A stretch of 64,000 nt of DNA from Lates calcarifer (GCF_001640805.2 NC_066851.1:1954014-2018013), one strand, 5' to 3'. Counted from the stretch's first letter, positions 22,191-35,399 are shown. Notes: generated by a model from the letters alone, not told the origin. A program made the numbers and translations.

Positions 22191-22832
22191 CAAGAAACTA
22201 CATCATGGCTACATCAGCTTCCTGTCTGAATGTCTGAGACTGTGTGGATATGAAGAGGAAAAAAAAAACTCCACCAGTTTTCTCAGGCTGCACAGAGTTG
22301 AAGTAGACCAGTTTATATAATGACTTGTCAGCAGCCAGAGGGAGAGAAAAGTATGCATGTCCTGTGTGTGTGTAATAAGCAGTTTATGGACTGTGCTGCG
22401 GAGGAAGTGTCGGGTAATTCACGGCTGGTTCATCACATGACAGACTAAATTAATTGACGTGGTGCTGAGAAGCTGTGAAGCTAGCACCTGTCCGGTCACA
22501 GCCATACATCAGCATTAAGAAATCAGCCCCTCTGTGAGCATTATTTATCTGCCCTGACTAAATGCCCTTGCAAGTTCCAGGATAAAGCATGACACTCTGG
22601 AGAGGGAAGAGCATTTAACATGGGCTTAAAGGCCTGGCCTCAAGACTCCCACACATGCTGCTAAAACAGGGGAAATTATTGTTATACTTGCCAGGAGGAA
22701 CAGCTTCTCTATGTAATGATGCGTGTAAGTGTACATTCATTAAGTTAAAGAGCTGTGTTTGAAATAACTGTGTTATACAAAATCAAATCAAATATATATC
22801 AAGTAAAATTCCTCTCTTTCTGTATCTGTAAA
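22191..22832. other. Non-coding stretch, no gene recognised
   Basis: No repeat family or exon-like structure recognised. Confidence 0.55.
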
Positions 22833-23046
22833 ATATTCCAAACTCCCCAGATCCCAATCTGATTCAGTACCTGTGGGACCTGCCTAATACTGATCACAGA
22901 CACAGAAGCCAGCTCAACACCTCGGGCAAAGTAACATCCACATAAATGAAGGACCCATGGTTCCTCAGCACAACATTGTATTGTAACAAGATGACTGTCA
23001 TTCACTTCAGCTGTCAGTGGTTTTAATGTTATGGCCGACTGGCATA
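22833..23046 (-). mobile_element. Tc1/mariner-like transposon relic, copy 2 (reverse strand)
   Basis: The right edge carries the inverted terminal sequence seen in copy 1 (TTCACTTCAGCTGTCAGTGG, then TTTTAATGTTATGGCCG). The left edge holds forward-strand transposase sequence, CCAAACTCCCCAGATCCCAATCTGATTCAGTACCTGTGGGA, corresponding to the Tc1 motif P-D-L-N-P-I-x-x-L-W-D. The two parts face each other, so the element is internally rearranged. It is inactive. Confidence 0.6.
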
Positions 23047-23840
23047 AGTGTTATTAGGAATTAACTGTTTAAGCCAAGTGTCAGCAAATATAACTCAAAA
23101 ACACAGTGTGTCATTACTGTGTGAAGCTTTTAGTCTGTGGTTTGTGATCCCTCTTGAAGTAATCTGAAATCATTTCAGATCAGCTGTTTTCTCTTGTATT
23201 CACTTCTTGCTCACTAATATTTTCTCTTTTAGTAGCCACCAGGTTTTTGTTTCTTCTTCTTTGTCTTTTTTTAAATACAAAAATTTTTTCCCAAATATTT
23301 TTCCAATGGTAATAATGTACTATATAACTTCAAAGGTCCTGACAGCAAATTTTCTCAGTCAGCTTCTTATTATCAGTGATAGGATCGTACAGAAAATCTA
23401 TTGTTTTCTACTAGTTTCTACATTTCTATACAACTAAACTGTAACAGCAAATATGTTTTTATAAGAACATAATCACTGGGTGGATTAGGTCCAGAGGCAA
23501 TGTATTTTTTGAATGACTGACACACTACATTTATTAATGGCAGCTGAGTCAGTGGCACTTTGTGGCACATTAGTGCCCAGGCTGTGCCTCCCTCTCTCTC
23601 TCTCTTTCTTCCACTGTCACTTACTGCAGGTGTCTGAGTCTCCTGCTGCTCCCATGATCCAGCTCAACCGATGATGTTACAAAAATGTGTTAGTGGTAGT
23701 GTTATTGCTATTAATGTTTCACTGCTCTGTCATTATTATTCCTGTAGCTATTATTATTATTATTATTATTGTTGTTGTTATTATTATTACTACTTACATT
23801 TTGACGTAGACTGTGTATTTGCAATGTTGTCTTTCTCTTA
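23047..23840. other. Non-coding stretch with ATT microsatellite
   Basis: Imperfect (ATT)n with GTT interruptions lies at about 23749-23790, and a CT-rich tract near 23588-23608. No gene recognised. Confidence 0.6.
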
Positions 23841-24115
23841 CCCCCCCCCCCCCCCCCCCCCCCGTCTAAACCCAACCAGTCGAGGCAGATGGCCGCCCAC
23901 CCTGAGTCCGGTTCTGCTCGAGGTTTCTGCCTCTTAAAGGAAGTTTTTCCTCTCCACTGTCTCCTAGTGCTGCTCATGGTGGGATCTGTTGGGTCTCTCT
24001 CTGTAAATACCTATTTTAAAGAGTACAGTCTAGACCTGCTCTATATGAAAAGTGCCTTGAGATGACTTCTGTTGTGATTTGTCGATATATAAATAAAATT
24101 GACTTGACTTGACTT
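23841..24115 (+). repeat. Teleost short interspersed repeat, copy B (23-C head, GACTT tail)
   Basis: Same body as copy A at 503-769, including GAGGCAGATGGCCGCCCACC, the CTCTCTCTGTAAATACC segment and AGTGCCTTGAGATGACTT. It begins with 23 C (23841-23863) and ends with TTGACTTGACTTGACTT, so the pentameric tail differs from copy A (GAATT). Confidence 0.65.
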
Positions 24116-24260
24116 TTACTGATATGTTCAGTGCCAATATATTTGCAATATGCCAAATATACAACTCAATCACATTAATAGAAAACATAATTATTAACTT
24201 AACACAAAAACACTGAGTATCATGCTGTTAAGTACAGTTACTCTACTGCCTGCCTGCATC

Positions 24261-24307
24261 CACACACACACACACACACAGAGAAAGAGAGAGAGATAGA
24301 GAGAGAG
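24261..24307. repeat. Compound (CA)n(GA)n microsatellite
   Basis: Ten CA units followed by an imperfect GA tract. Confidence 0.9.
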
Positions 24308-25050
24308 TATATCATGTTCCCTGAGAAGGGAAAATGAAAACAATCACAGACTCTCAGTCTGACAGCACACACTGACAGTAATATACACAACTGTACCATT
24401 ACTGTAAGTCTCTCTGCACAGCAGTAACTCTCAATAAAGCAGCACTGAGCAGGAGCTCAGCTGACATTTGTGAGATATGAACCATCAGAGTTGTCATCCA
24501 CCAGAATACATCAACCCTCACATCAAATCCAAACCTCACATATTACCCATTTGCACACAAGTGCAAAAATACATTTGCTGCTCTATCATGTGATCCCTAT
24601 TTTCAGTGTGGCTGATTCCAGTGCAGTTTTTTTTAATCAAGGGAAAACTGATAAAACCATGTTCCTTCTTTTTTTTTTTTTTTTCATGTGTGTCATATTT
24701 AGTTTTACTATTTATTTGGTTTAGAGCACTGCTGGATGCTTCTCTCACAAACTACATTCTCAGGATTACTATACTCTACCAGGATTATATATGTGCAGCT
24801 CTACCAGCAGGCACAGGGACACGTGTGCACACTTCTACACACATACAAATCACCTGAACACACATGTACATACTATTCCACATTGTGGTGGCAGGCAGAG
24901 GTCATGGCTTGACTCTGGTCCAGTGCCACTGACAGAGCACATAGAAAAAGACTTTCAATGAATGGCATCTTTCTTGTGTGACTGCATGCAAAGTGAAGGG
25001 AACATGCAGCTCTGTCTTCTCCATAGTCAGACCGGAGTTGTGGGCTTTTG

Positions 25051-25082
25051 TGTGGGTGGGTCGGGGGGTGGGGGGTGGGGGG
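25051..25082 (+). other. G-rich tract, possible G-quadruplex
   Basis: Five G-runs of three to six bases are separated by one or two bases. This is a good sequence fit to an intramolecular quadruplex on the + strand. Confidence 0.45.
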
Positions 25083-25914
25083 AATGACCCTGCAGACTCC
25101 TATTGTCGTTTTTATTCTCCTCACAGGAATTTGTAATTCTGTATTTAATAAAAACAAACAAAATCTATTGGGGATGGAGTGATGTTTGGATGGATGAGGG
25201 AAGCATGTGTATGTGGAAGCCAGAGGGGTGAGGAGGTTGTAGGTAAAAATAACAGTGAGGTATTTCTTATGCTGCCCTCTGTGCAGTGTGTCCATCTTTC
25301 AGCAGCATCCACTAACGATAGTGTTCTTGCATGACTGTGTGCAGATCTAAACAGCTGCTGTGTCAGGGAACATGTTCTGTTCATTCAACATGTGCTGTTT
25401 TCATCCAGCTCTTCCTTCTTCATTTTAAATGCATTTTAAATGCATATTTTATTTTTAAATCAAGGCTGAGGGGATTGGGATTATTCTCTTGGAGTTTTTA
25501 CATTCTTGGAAAGAAAATACTTTCTAAGAGTGAGATGAGAAGTTTAATAGTGTCTTCTCTGTTAAAGGCATAATATGTAGGTTTTATGCATTGTAATGTA
25601 TAAATGCAACTATACATATGTTATATGTTTTGTTGAGTTTTGCACTTATATCACCCCAAATGTTACCAGCCATTTTCAAGCCTAGTGAAATCTTAATGTT
25701 AATCAAGGTGATGCTCTGTTTTATTTGGTCGCCTGTCAATGGCATCGTAACAGCTGAGAAAGTCAGGGAAGGGAAGTTACAATACAATACATTCACATAT
25801 TCTCTGCTTCTGCAAAACAAATCTTTGTATTATAAAATATTTTACCTTCATCCTGTTTGAGTTTCAACTATAAGATCTGGTTGCATAATAAGGCAAAAAT
25901 TTTACAATCTAGAT

Positions 25915-26607
25915 TAGAGATAGACTGATTATTGGCGCTGATATTTGGCATTTTGACGCATATCGACATCGGCCTTTTTTTTTAATCCGATGTCCGATAA
26001 GAGATAAATTTAACCCTGGGTTATTTTGGCTCTGATGCAGCTGCGCCTCTCTGTCTGCAGTCACTAATCTGTCTCCAGCATTGTCCCGCCCACAGCACCA
26101 TCTGATTGGTCACACGCAGAGCCACGACACGGGTAACAGCCAATCAGCAGTGAAAGCTGTGCATGCACAGTGCTCACACACACGGCGGAGAGGAGAAAAA
26201 GTTTTGCCGGGTGGAGAAGCTCTGGAGAGCAGATATATGTTTCTTTATTTACTTTAGAAAACTTTTCATTTTTTCAGTTAACTTTATAAGACATGCTGCT
26301 GAGCCTGGGAGCTCCCTGTACTTTCTGTTAGAATTTTAAAACAAAGAGGTCTATTGTCTAAGATAAAAAAAAAAAATAAAAAAAAAAAAACACCTTTAAC
26401 ATGTTGCAAATCTGAAAAGCTGTTTAATAAACATATGCTTAAAGGCATTTAAATGTGTTGGAGTTTGTATTATTCAAAATTTTGACACCAATATTTTCCC
26501 TTTTGCTGCAAATGAATATCGGCTCCAAATATCGGTTATCGGCCTCCTTGACTACTAATAATCGGTATCGGTATCGGTCCTGAAAAAAACATATTAGTCT
26601 ATCTCTA
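25915..26607. mobile_element. Non-autonomous hAT element (MITE), 693 bp
   Basis: The 12-bp terminal inverted repeats are exact: TAGAGATAGACT at 25915-25926 and AGTCTATCTCTA at 26596-26607. They are flanked by identical 8-bp duplications, ATCTAGAT (25907-25914 and 26608-26615), the length made by hAT transposases. Subterminal regions repeat the ATCGG/TATCGG motif on both sides (near 25964-25973, and 26517-26579). The interior has no long open frame, so movement would need a transposase supplied elsewhere. A poly(A)-rich tract lies at 26366-26390. Confidence 0.88.
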
Positions 26608-26639
26608 ATCTAGATATAATGCCTTGTTGCGTTGTTGCT

Positions 26640-26985
26640 GCCATCTCTCCCAGGCTCTGTCCTGGGGCAGCATGAACAGCAGCTCCAAAACCTCAGGGGA
26701 AGTAATCTTACCATGGCAAGTCAGGTCTCTAATTTGTAAACAATTAACTGCAATATCCACCCAACTTGCTCAGTTCTCTACTGGATTCCAGCCAAATCAG
26801 CCTGCCTCCACAGCCTCACTACCGGCCTCTCCTTCAGCCTCAAACCATATTCTGGAGACCTCATTTTCACATCTGAGCGTAAGAAACTTTTTGATCACCC
26901 AGTGCAAGAAAAGGATACTTCCTCATTATTCTCCCCTTGCCAGGGTTCCTTCTTGTGGCTGAATTTTCAGTGGAATTTTCCAGGG
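26640..26985 (+). pseudogene. gag: Gypsy gag relic of a second sushi-like element
   Basis: Fragments of a gag protein related to, but clearly different from, the intact element are visible in shifting frames. LGQHEQQLQNL (about 26657-26690) corresponds to the N-terminal coiled coil. A region rich in PASTASLPASPSAS is the proline/serine linker. KPYSGDL corresponds to the conserved R-YSGE at the capsid start. KKLFDHPVQEKDT (near 26882-26920) corresponds to FDHPLRGK, and the following bases align with the segment encoding [16 protein letters not shown] stop (TAA at 26737-26739) and an internal deletion of the central capsid are evident. No pol or LTR is seen beside it. Confidence 0.65.
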
Positions 26986-26989
26986 ACAC

Positions 26990-27205
26990 AAGAAAGTTCT
27001 GGGTTCAAGCCCTGGTTTGGAGTTTGCATGTTAACCCTGTGCCTGTGTGGGTTTTCTCCAGGTACAGTCTAAAGACATGCACGTTAGGTTAACTGGTGAC
27101 TCTAAATCACCTGTAGATGTGAATGTGAATGGTTGTTTGTCTATATGTGTTGGCCCTGTGATGGACTGGCGATTCGTACAGGATGTGTCCTTTTTCCCCC
27201 CTGTT
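26990..27205 (+). repeat. tRNA-like SINE fragment
   Basis: GGGTTCAAGCCC (27001-27012) resembles a tRNA B box. It is followed by GGAGTTTGCATG, GTGGGTTTTCTCCAGGTAC, AAAGACATGCACGTTAGGTT and TGTGAATGTGAATGGTTG, an order known from a widespread fish interspersed repeat. The end near GGCGATTCGTACAGGATGTG is decayed. Confidence 0.6.
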
Positions 27206-30200
27206 CTCACTGTGTTATACTTTTTGAAATATACACTGGATAGGCCTGTAATTTGTTGAACTTTCACTCCTGCATGTTATTGAATATCTTATTCTAATAG
27301 ACCTGTCCATGTTCCCTGCCTGTTATGCCACAGGAATAATTAGACTTCAACCTAAAATGAAGGATAAATGATCCTTGATTAATAAAACTCAAAAAACAAA
27401 CAAAAACAAAACAAAACAAAACTCCAAGCCTGCTTTCCAAATAGTTTCTCTCTATGTGCTAGTATGGTTTCTAATCCCCTCAAGTTCTTCCAGTGCATGC
27501 TTGTCGGTGCTTGGTACAGTACAGCACTACCTCCCTCCCACACTGAGTGCTCTTATCACAGAAAGCCCTGTGGACCCAGCAGCTGTCAACACCCTTCACC
27601 TCCATATCTGCACTCTGCTCACAATCATCTAAACACTGCCAAGGAGGTTGTTGGCTCCCTCGCCCATGGGCTGAGTGCTGAATTTCTCTCTTGAACCAAG
27701 AGAGATCTAACACTGCACCTGGTGAGGTCTGATGTAAACTACAAGCATCTTTTCTTGTAAGCTTAAATCTCAAACCAGGAGGAGAGTATCACATCCCACA
27801 TTATTAACAGTATTCACCTCTTCTATTAGGACACATAGGAAGTGATGAATCAAAAGGTGAAGAAGAACATTTGGCAGGAAATTGCCAAACAGTGTTGATA
27901 CAATAGTTGATCGACCCGGAATTTCTGACTTTTGTGTTCTGCAACTGTGGAAAGAACTATTTAAAAGAGTATCAGAACTGATTCAGCAGAACCACAGATG
28001 TCCTTACTTTTTCTTTACCCACATACCGATAGAGTGTAGAATACAAGGGGTTAATGTCTGTTTGGTGAAATAGTTCACATCCCTCCAGAATATGAAAAGG
28101 AAGAAGTAATGATTTTTGTCACTACACTCTATGAATGCACTTTCATGCACAAAAACACTTCAGTAATGATCCCATGACCTTGAACTGTTTTCACCCAATA
28201 CTGGCGAGGTTACAAGAGCAGCTTAATCATCAGTATGATCAGATTTTCTCTGTCCAATGTGTTTTCCTTTGGGTAATGATCATGTCAGTTTCCAGAAGCT
28301 ATGCATTTTTCCCCGATAAAATATTCCCACTTATCCCATACTTACTTTAAATAATTGAAATTATGTCAGAATTATAGTTTCAGATAGTGATTGGAAATAG
28401 CTGTGATTTAGACACCTTCACCTGTTGAGAAAATGTTCCAAAAAGCTTTTTGTAACATTTATTCTCTGTGGTTGAATCTGCTCATGGCAATGTGCATGTT
28501 GACGTTACTTTGAAAAAGAATGGAATGATTCCCATTCAAATGAACGTGTTTGTCATTTTCTCAGTCTCTGGTACCTGCTGCCCACAATGTTCTTAGAAAT
28601 AATTTATTGTTGGCCCACACTTGTTTTTGCACCAGCTCCAAGATTCACGGTAATATTATCCACTCTAAGCAAAAAAATTTAAATAAAAATTAAGAAAATT
28701 AAAGACCCCCCTCCCAACACCCCATCTGCAGCTCCACACACACTCCTAGTCTTTATTAAAAGACTGGTTATTGTGCTGCTAACAGAGTTAGTTCCTGGTT
28801 CTAGACTGGAGTCCAGAACACTGGAGCTGAAGATTGAGGCCCAGCATACTGTATATCAGTGCTCTGTGAGCCACTACAGACACATTCACCTTAATGCTCA
28901 GAGTGAGATATGGGATTGGGATGAGAAGGTGTATTTTGTGAAAGTCTGTTCACAACTGGAACAGCTAAACAACATTTGAGGAATAATGATACTGTACACT
29001 CACCAATTTGGCATTGCCAAATCATCCAGTGTGGACATAAATCATCTGGATACTAGGCTGGAAGTTCATTCACATATTTACTACTAGACCTTATTAGGAT
29101 TATGGCATCCATTGTGTGGGAGACAGTCCTTCCAATATACTTTACACTGCATTAAAAAAAAAAGTCCTTGTCCTTGAATCCTTCTCTATATATAATACTT
29201 CCAATAAAGCATAAATCTCTCCTTTGTGAATACACCAATTGTTGCCACTTATTGCCAACTGAGTTTGCAGTGCAAGCTTGCAGGGCATAGCACGGCATCG
29301 ACCCTTTCACAGCAAGTGAAAACGAAGCACTGACAGATATGTATTCTGTCTGTGTGTTCTGAGTGAAAGCACTTAAAGCTGACGAATGACCTCTGCTCCC
29401 ATCCTCACAAAACAACTTCTTTTCTGTTCATGACAAATAGGATGTTTTTGAATGTAAAGAGTGTCTTCTTATGAGAGGGTTGCCTTATGGGTTGTTTGCA
29501 CCTTTACTGTTGCTAAGCTACGTAGCTTCTTCAAGTCGATTAGTGAGTCTTTTAGCAGTGGTTAGCACTAAAAGTCTTTCTTTTGTCCAGTTTAACCTAC
29601 AGGAGTTTGTGAGGACTTGTGTAACTGAGAAAACTTTTCCAACAGGACCAGTGTGAAAAATGTGTGTCATATTTTCAAATGGTCTTGTTCCATAAACAAG
29701 AATTTTCCAAAAAGAGGAGTTGGAAAAATGGGCAAAGGCATCACCTTGGTATCTTCTTTTACTATATTCAGATCGATACACCATATAGATTACACTACAC
29801 AATCCAGTTTCTGTTAATCACATCTGAATGTTTGCAGTTCAACTCATCTAATCACTCTCCTCACTGATGGCTTATGGGACAATTGACAGTCTTTGTATGA
29901 GGTATCACTGATCAATAAGCACAAACTCAATAGCACTTTTAAAAAAGCTGGAACATATTCACCAAAACCGATCCATGTTAAGTTTGCTAAAGATGCTGTT
30001 TTGCTTTACTGCAGTTTAGTATTTGTTTTTTATTCCAATATATGTAAACAGTCTTTGTGGCACTTGAAGCAAACTGTGAAGCACTAACCCACAGTCTTTT
30101 CTGCCTGTTCTACATAAAGTAATGTAGCCAGTAAAGAAAGGTTGAAAGGAGAGGCCCTCTAACAATGAGACCTATACAATCTGTCAGTGTACAGAATGTA

Positions 30201-31368
30201 CACAGCAACTCCACAACGAGCTACACACACTCCCCACTGTCATTAACACAAGCACTCTCCCTGTGTTAAAACATGGGTTGGTGTATTTCCCTGCAGGTTT
30301 ATTCTGTACTCTCCAGATTTCCAGTGAACGTAGACACGACTGACAGGAGCTTGTAAATTGGAATTTGTAGCTTCCAGGCCAGAGGCCAGCTCCCCCTCTG
30401 CCTGCAGCCAAAACACGCAACTCTAGCCTGCAGCTGTGTACTTAAAGTTACACTAAAACGTCTATAAAGTCCATTACAAATAGAAAATTGGACCAACTTG
30501 GCATGATAGTGTCAAAAAGTTTGCATTTCAGCTCATTCTGCCATGGTGGGAGTATTGATAATGATCGTACTGGGACCTGTCACAGGCAGATATGTTCTCA
30601 CTGCAGGTTCTGTTTCAGTCCATGTTCAAGGAAGGTATGAAATATGGACAACAGTTAAGAGATTTAGTTTTGAGTTTTAGCAATGAAAACAGGAGGTTGG
30701 ACGAGCGGGTGAACCAATGGTTGAGTTACTGAACTGCACTTTCTGTAGTCTTGTTTGACAGTTTGCATGATTGTCCTGGGCTTTGTTGTTGTTGATAGTT
30801 TCCCAGATCTCAAATTAACTTACTGTGAGTACAATGTTATTATGGTAACACTTTATAATACAGCTGGTGATTCACAACACAACTCCGTCGTATAAATCAG
30901 GCATCACTAAAATACTTGCCACTATACTACTGGTACTTAAAAGTAGGCAAGAACACACGAGTATGTGGAACAAGGGAGTAATAACTGGGTATTTTAGAGG
31001 AAAGGAGAAATACATTCAGCTCAAAGTGTAAAAGAGAAGAACAGCTACATATTGTACTAAGGCCCACATACATTTTTCTCGCCGTATAACTAAAGAAATG
31101 AAACAAACAAACAAAGATTTGATTTTTTTTTTTTTTAACCGTAACCAAGTAGTTTTCAGATGTAACCTTAAGCTTTACCCCATCACTTCCCCATATCTGT
31201 TTGTGTACTTGAACACCAAACAACTTGATGCAGTGTAAGACAGAAGTAGATTTGAATGAGGGTGAAAACATGATGGTAAACCTTCATTGTAGCTTTCTGG
31301 CAGGAGACCAGAGGATACAAAATCAAGTTATAAATCTAAAGCCAGACTGCTCTCACTTCTAAAAACCA

Positions 31369-31393
31369 ACACACACACACACACACACACACA
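31369..31393. repeat. (CA)n microsatellite
   Basis: About 12 CA units. Confidence 0.93.
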
Positions 31394-31451
31394 GGCAAGC
31401 ATGCAGTTTGTATGTACAGCTGTATACATGGTGAATTTGTCAAATAAAAAT

Positions 31452-31463
31452 GCACACACACAC

Positions 31464-31512
<49 letters not shown>
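31452..31512. repeat. (CA)n microsatellite with TA interruptions
   Basis: About 30 units, interrupted by ATA near 31468 and 31474. It lies only 58 bases from the preceding CA tract. Confidence 0.93.
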
Positions 31513-31519
<7 letters not shown>

Positions 31520-32556
31520 GCGGTGTCTAGTGTTTCAGTAGATTGGCTGGCCTCTGCTCCCCCTGCTCTGATTTAATGTTGCAAATTGAAAGATTCCAAG
31601 AAGTGATTCAGTTTGTGTTGGCAAGCCCCAGCTACAGCCTCCAGGTCAGTCCCCCTCCCCTCCCCGGCCCCAGCCAGCAGGATAAGCCTTCCTAAGCAAA
31701 TATACCAGTAAAACAATATCCATTAAAGCAGGACATGGTGGCCATAAGTCAGGAGGCTGCAGCCCTCACTAACAGAGCTGCTCTAACACAGCACTGAGTG
31801 ATGAGGTGTCATCAGTCAAACACCTCTTTTGTCCTGTTTGACATGATATAATCTGAGCCCCACCACAGAGACAGATTATCACTGGAATGTTCTCTGGAGG
31901 CAGAGTGTTCCTGTCATTTTATTATTCAAATTTCTTTTAACACAAACTCTGAAGACTGTTTCAAATAATATGTTTTAATGACCTTCAGCTGGAGTGGAAA
32001 ACTTATGCATAAAAGTAAAGTAAAATAAAAAATAACAAAAGGTGTATAAGTTGTAACTAATGGCCTTTTTAATAGCAAATGAATCATTTACTAATAAACC
32101 ATTAAGAACATATCATTTTGGGTTGTCAGGCTATAGAAAATGAATCATGTTTATTCATTCTGTTAGGTAATAATGCCAATATAAATGTTGGAAATCCATT
32201 AATACATGTTTAAAAATGTTAATGAATGCATTTTGGTAAGTGGCCATACAGTCCAAGCAGTCCAAGGGATTTTTCACAACCTGGTTCATAGCTGAATTTG
32301 TACTTAATATTATTAATATTATAAATAGTTACAACTCCTAAAGCCTGCAGGATAAAATTATAAAAACAGAACCAAGAATAAGACTCAGTAATGGTTTCTG
32401 TACAAAAGTACATCTTGTGAACATCATACATAAAAACAGGGATTTCAAGAGGTGAGAGAGATAAACGAAAAATACAAGAGGAACAACAAAGATTAACCAC
32501 ATGAATAAATGTGAATAAAATTAAACATAATGTTAAGTTTAGTTTCTACGCTAAGA

Positions 32557-32563
<7 letters not shown>

Positions 32564-32600
<37 letters not shown>
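32564..32600. repeat. (GT)n microsatellite
   Basis: About 18 GT units. Confidence 0.93.
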
Positions 32601-32602
<2 letters not shown>

Positions 32603-33670
32603 ATCTAAGCCACTTCATCATGTCAGTGAGCAGCTCAACACATGGAGACTGATGCTGCCTCCTCCTCTGGTCTCGTGCCTTTGTCTCTCTCCCACATGCA
32701 GCTGTAGTCAACACATGTATGTCACATGATATATGAGCTGCTGCTGCCACTGTTAACTGTCTGCAAGCCCACAGGCAGGGCTGCTCAGCCGAGGTGTGAA
32801 TGACATCAGACCAGGACAGACTGCCTAACAGTTACATTACTGTTTATATTGTATGTAGGAACTGACTCTTTAATAATGACTGTATTCCTACCAGATAAAT
32901 GAAGTCAATGGTAACTGAAACACTGAGAGCTTTCTTTATATAAAATTAAGCCCTCATCCCTCACCTCAGTAATTTAATACAGTCCCTAAGTTACCCCAAA
33001 GCCGAGTCATGGAATAGTTAAAGTGAGGGTGTTATCATAGATTGAGATAAGGGAAGGACTTGTAATCGAAACCTAACTTTTCTGTATCTAATCAGCAGTT
33101 TCCTTCTAGACTTCATGAGGTTAACCTTTATTGGAGACAGACATTATGTGAAAACAACGTCTCTTACATGTTACAATTAAAAAAAAAGAAAATAGAACTA
33201 TACAAAGAGAAACAGCTTCTTGGGAGTCTGGAATCTGCAGCTGCAGTCTTTCTTTCCCACAGATTCTCTGGATAAAGGGTTTCTTCCTCTTCACCTTCCT
33301 CTATTTCTCTATTTCAATCTGAGAATGGATAGAATTATCTGTATATATCTTTCATCATGGGACATGACAAACAGAGTTTTATTCATTTTAAAAACAATTA
33401 CTACTTTTATTACTATTATTACAATTAGTACTGGTTTGGACTTCACATCATCTTCCAGACTGTTACACTGGCAAACACCCGAGCAGAACTGCACACACAG
33501 GTGTTGTGTTTACTGTTGCTGGTTAACATGAACACCAGGAGGAGTTTGGTGGGCACTACACAAGCAGTGCATTTGTGGAGTTGGCTTAACAATGAATCTG
33601 AATACAGGTGAACTTTCTCTCAGCTTTAGGAGAATCTGATGATCTGATGATACTAGGGAGATCTGACTTC

Positions 33671-33700
33671 ACCCCCCCCCACGACCCCCCCACCCCCACC
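33671..33700 (-). other. C-rich tract, possible reverse-strand G-quadruplex
   Basis: C-runs of nine, seven, five and two bases with short spacers. Confidence 0.35.
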
Positions 33701-35399
33701 AACACCTGCTGTGATTATGTGCTTGATGTTGACACTACTTGCAAGTTGTCCTGTGCTTGCAAATCACTTTTGTGAAAGGGAGCCAAGGTTCCAGACCTCT
33801 GAATTATTGTCGAGAACAGGCTGCTGGATAAAAACAAACAAACTGAACTAACCAGAGTTTCGCAGGACAGGTTGATTTTTTAGAAATAACAGCTCTTAAG
33901 TAAACAAACACCCAGTATACTAAGAATCCTCATGGCAGACACAGGAAGTATCTGTGTCCTTAATGTAGTGAGGTGGAAGGTCAGGCTGGTGTAGCATGTG
34001 TTCCATGCGAGAGACCAGAATTCATGTTCTTCAGCACTGAGTTGTGCTCAGGGAAAGACTGAAGAATAAAAAAAAAAAAGAAGAAGCGTTTCAGTTGCCA
34101 ACTATAACTGTACCTTAAACACTGTTTATTTACACATGCACAATCATTTCCTAATTTAAACACTTTAATACTGTCAAAATCCACCTCACCTAGAGTCTGA
34201 CAGTCAGATGAACATACACAAATGTAACCTCCATTAACAGGCACACAATTCAGCTCAATAGAGAAACATCTGGAATGAAATAAAACTGATCTACATTTTG
34301 GATGGATGACATTCTAAATTTGAGAAAATGTTTGTTTATAAAGTTTATAAAATTCATAGGCTGCTATTAGGGAGTGACATTTAACTAAATGAAGTGACCT
34401 GATAACTTAGAGCAAGAAATATGCTGTACAGAGTTTTAAATATTCAGCTGTGTACCAGGTGATATTTGCCTTGAGTGTGTTTGTTATTCTCTTTGAATGT
34501 TTGAAGCAACATTTTGCCAGGGAACTTCTGACAAACTGACAGATTCTACTGTCAGCTCCGTACAACTGTGGGTTTATCTGCTACAGAACAAAAAGAACTC
34601 ATTCTTAGGATTTGCTCTGTTTTCAAAGCTTGCAGGAAGTTTTCCAGCTACCTGTCCAATAAGTAACATTTGAATTCAAATGTGTCGACTACAGCAGGTG
34701 TTGAGACAAGATCCAGCGCTAACCACTTATTTGATTAATTGAATATTTTAATATTAGTGACAGATAATGGCTGAAATTATTGCAAGACATTTTAACCCTT
34801 AAAATGGATGCCTTCACATTCAGCTCCCTGGTATTCCTCAAGTAATTTGTCCACAACAATGTTCTGGTGTCAAAATGTAAAGAGTGATATCAAACACTGT
34901 TACTTTTACTTGTGCTTTTTCTCTAAAAGTCTATAGGAGATATGTAGAAGTGTAACTTTTTTCATGGGATGCTGAATGCAAGTGACCGGACTTTATGTGT
35001 CCTCTTTGACTTTAACTTGGGAGGTTAGAAAATCTCACAAACATACTCATTCAGCTGCTGTGGCCTCAGCTGGAGAAGATGTGCTGACACTTACAAAAAC
35101 TGATGAAGACTTTGTGGTCTTTAGTTTGTCTAGAAACCAAATCACTTTCAATGAAAAACTCAGACAAACTCACTGAAGATGCCACATTCGCCCAACAACA
35201 GAGCAGCGTGCACTTTGCACAAATTCAGAAACACTAGTGAATTTACGAAAAGCTCCCATTTATGATATAATTAAAATAATTGTTAAATGTCAAAATGCCA
35301 ATCTTTTAAGTGTTTGTTCTTGTTAATTATAAAGAATATGAGAAAGCAATATGATTTCATATATGGCTAAATCTGGCTTCCTTAATTGAATAATAAAGG

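Larger units (their letters stand above)
24116..25906. other. Non-coding stretch with simple repeats
   Basis: It holds CA then GA microsatellites (24261-24307), a T-run at about 24669-24684 and a G-rich tract (25051-25082). No gene recognised. Confidence 0.6.
27206..35399. other. Long non-coding stretch, no gene recognised
   Basis: Over 8 kb without a recognisable exon chain, RNA gene or dated transposon. It holds the CA microsatellites at 31369-31393 and 31452-31512, the GT microsatellite at 32564-32600 and a C-rich tract at 33671-33700. It could be intergenic or a large intron; the sequence does not decide. Confidence 0.5.

Noticed and set aside
24470..25384. Several 70-140-codon frames on both strands
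   Set aside because: No motif, no splice context, and they overlap simple repeats.
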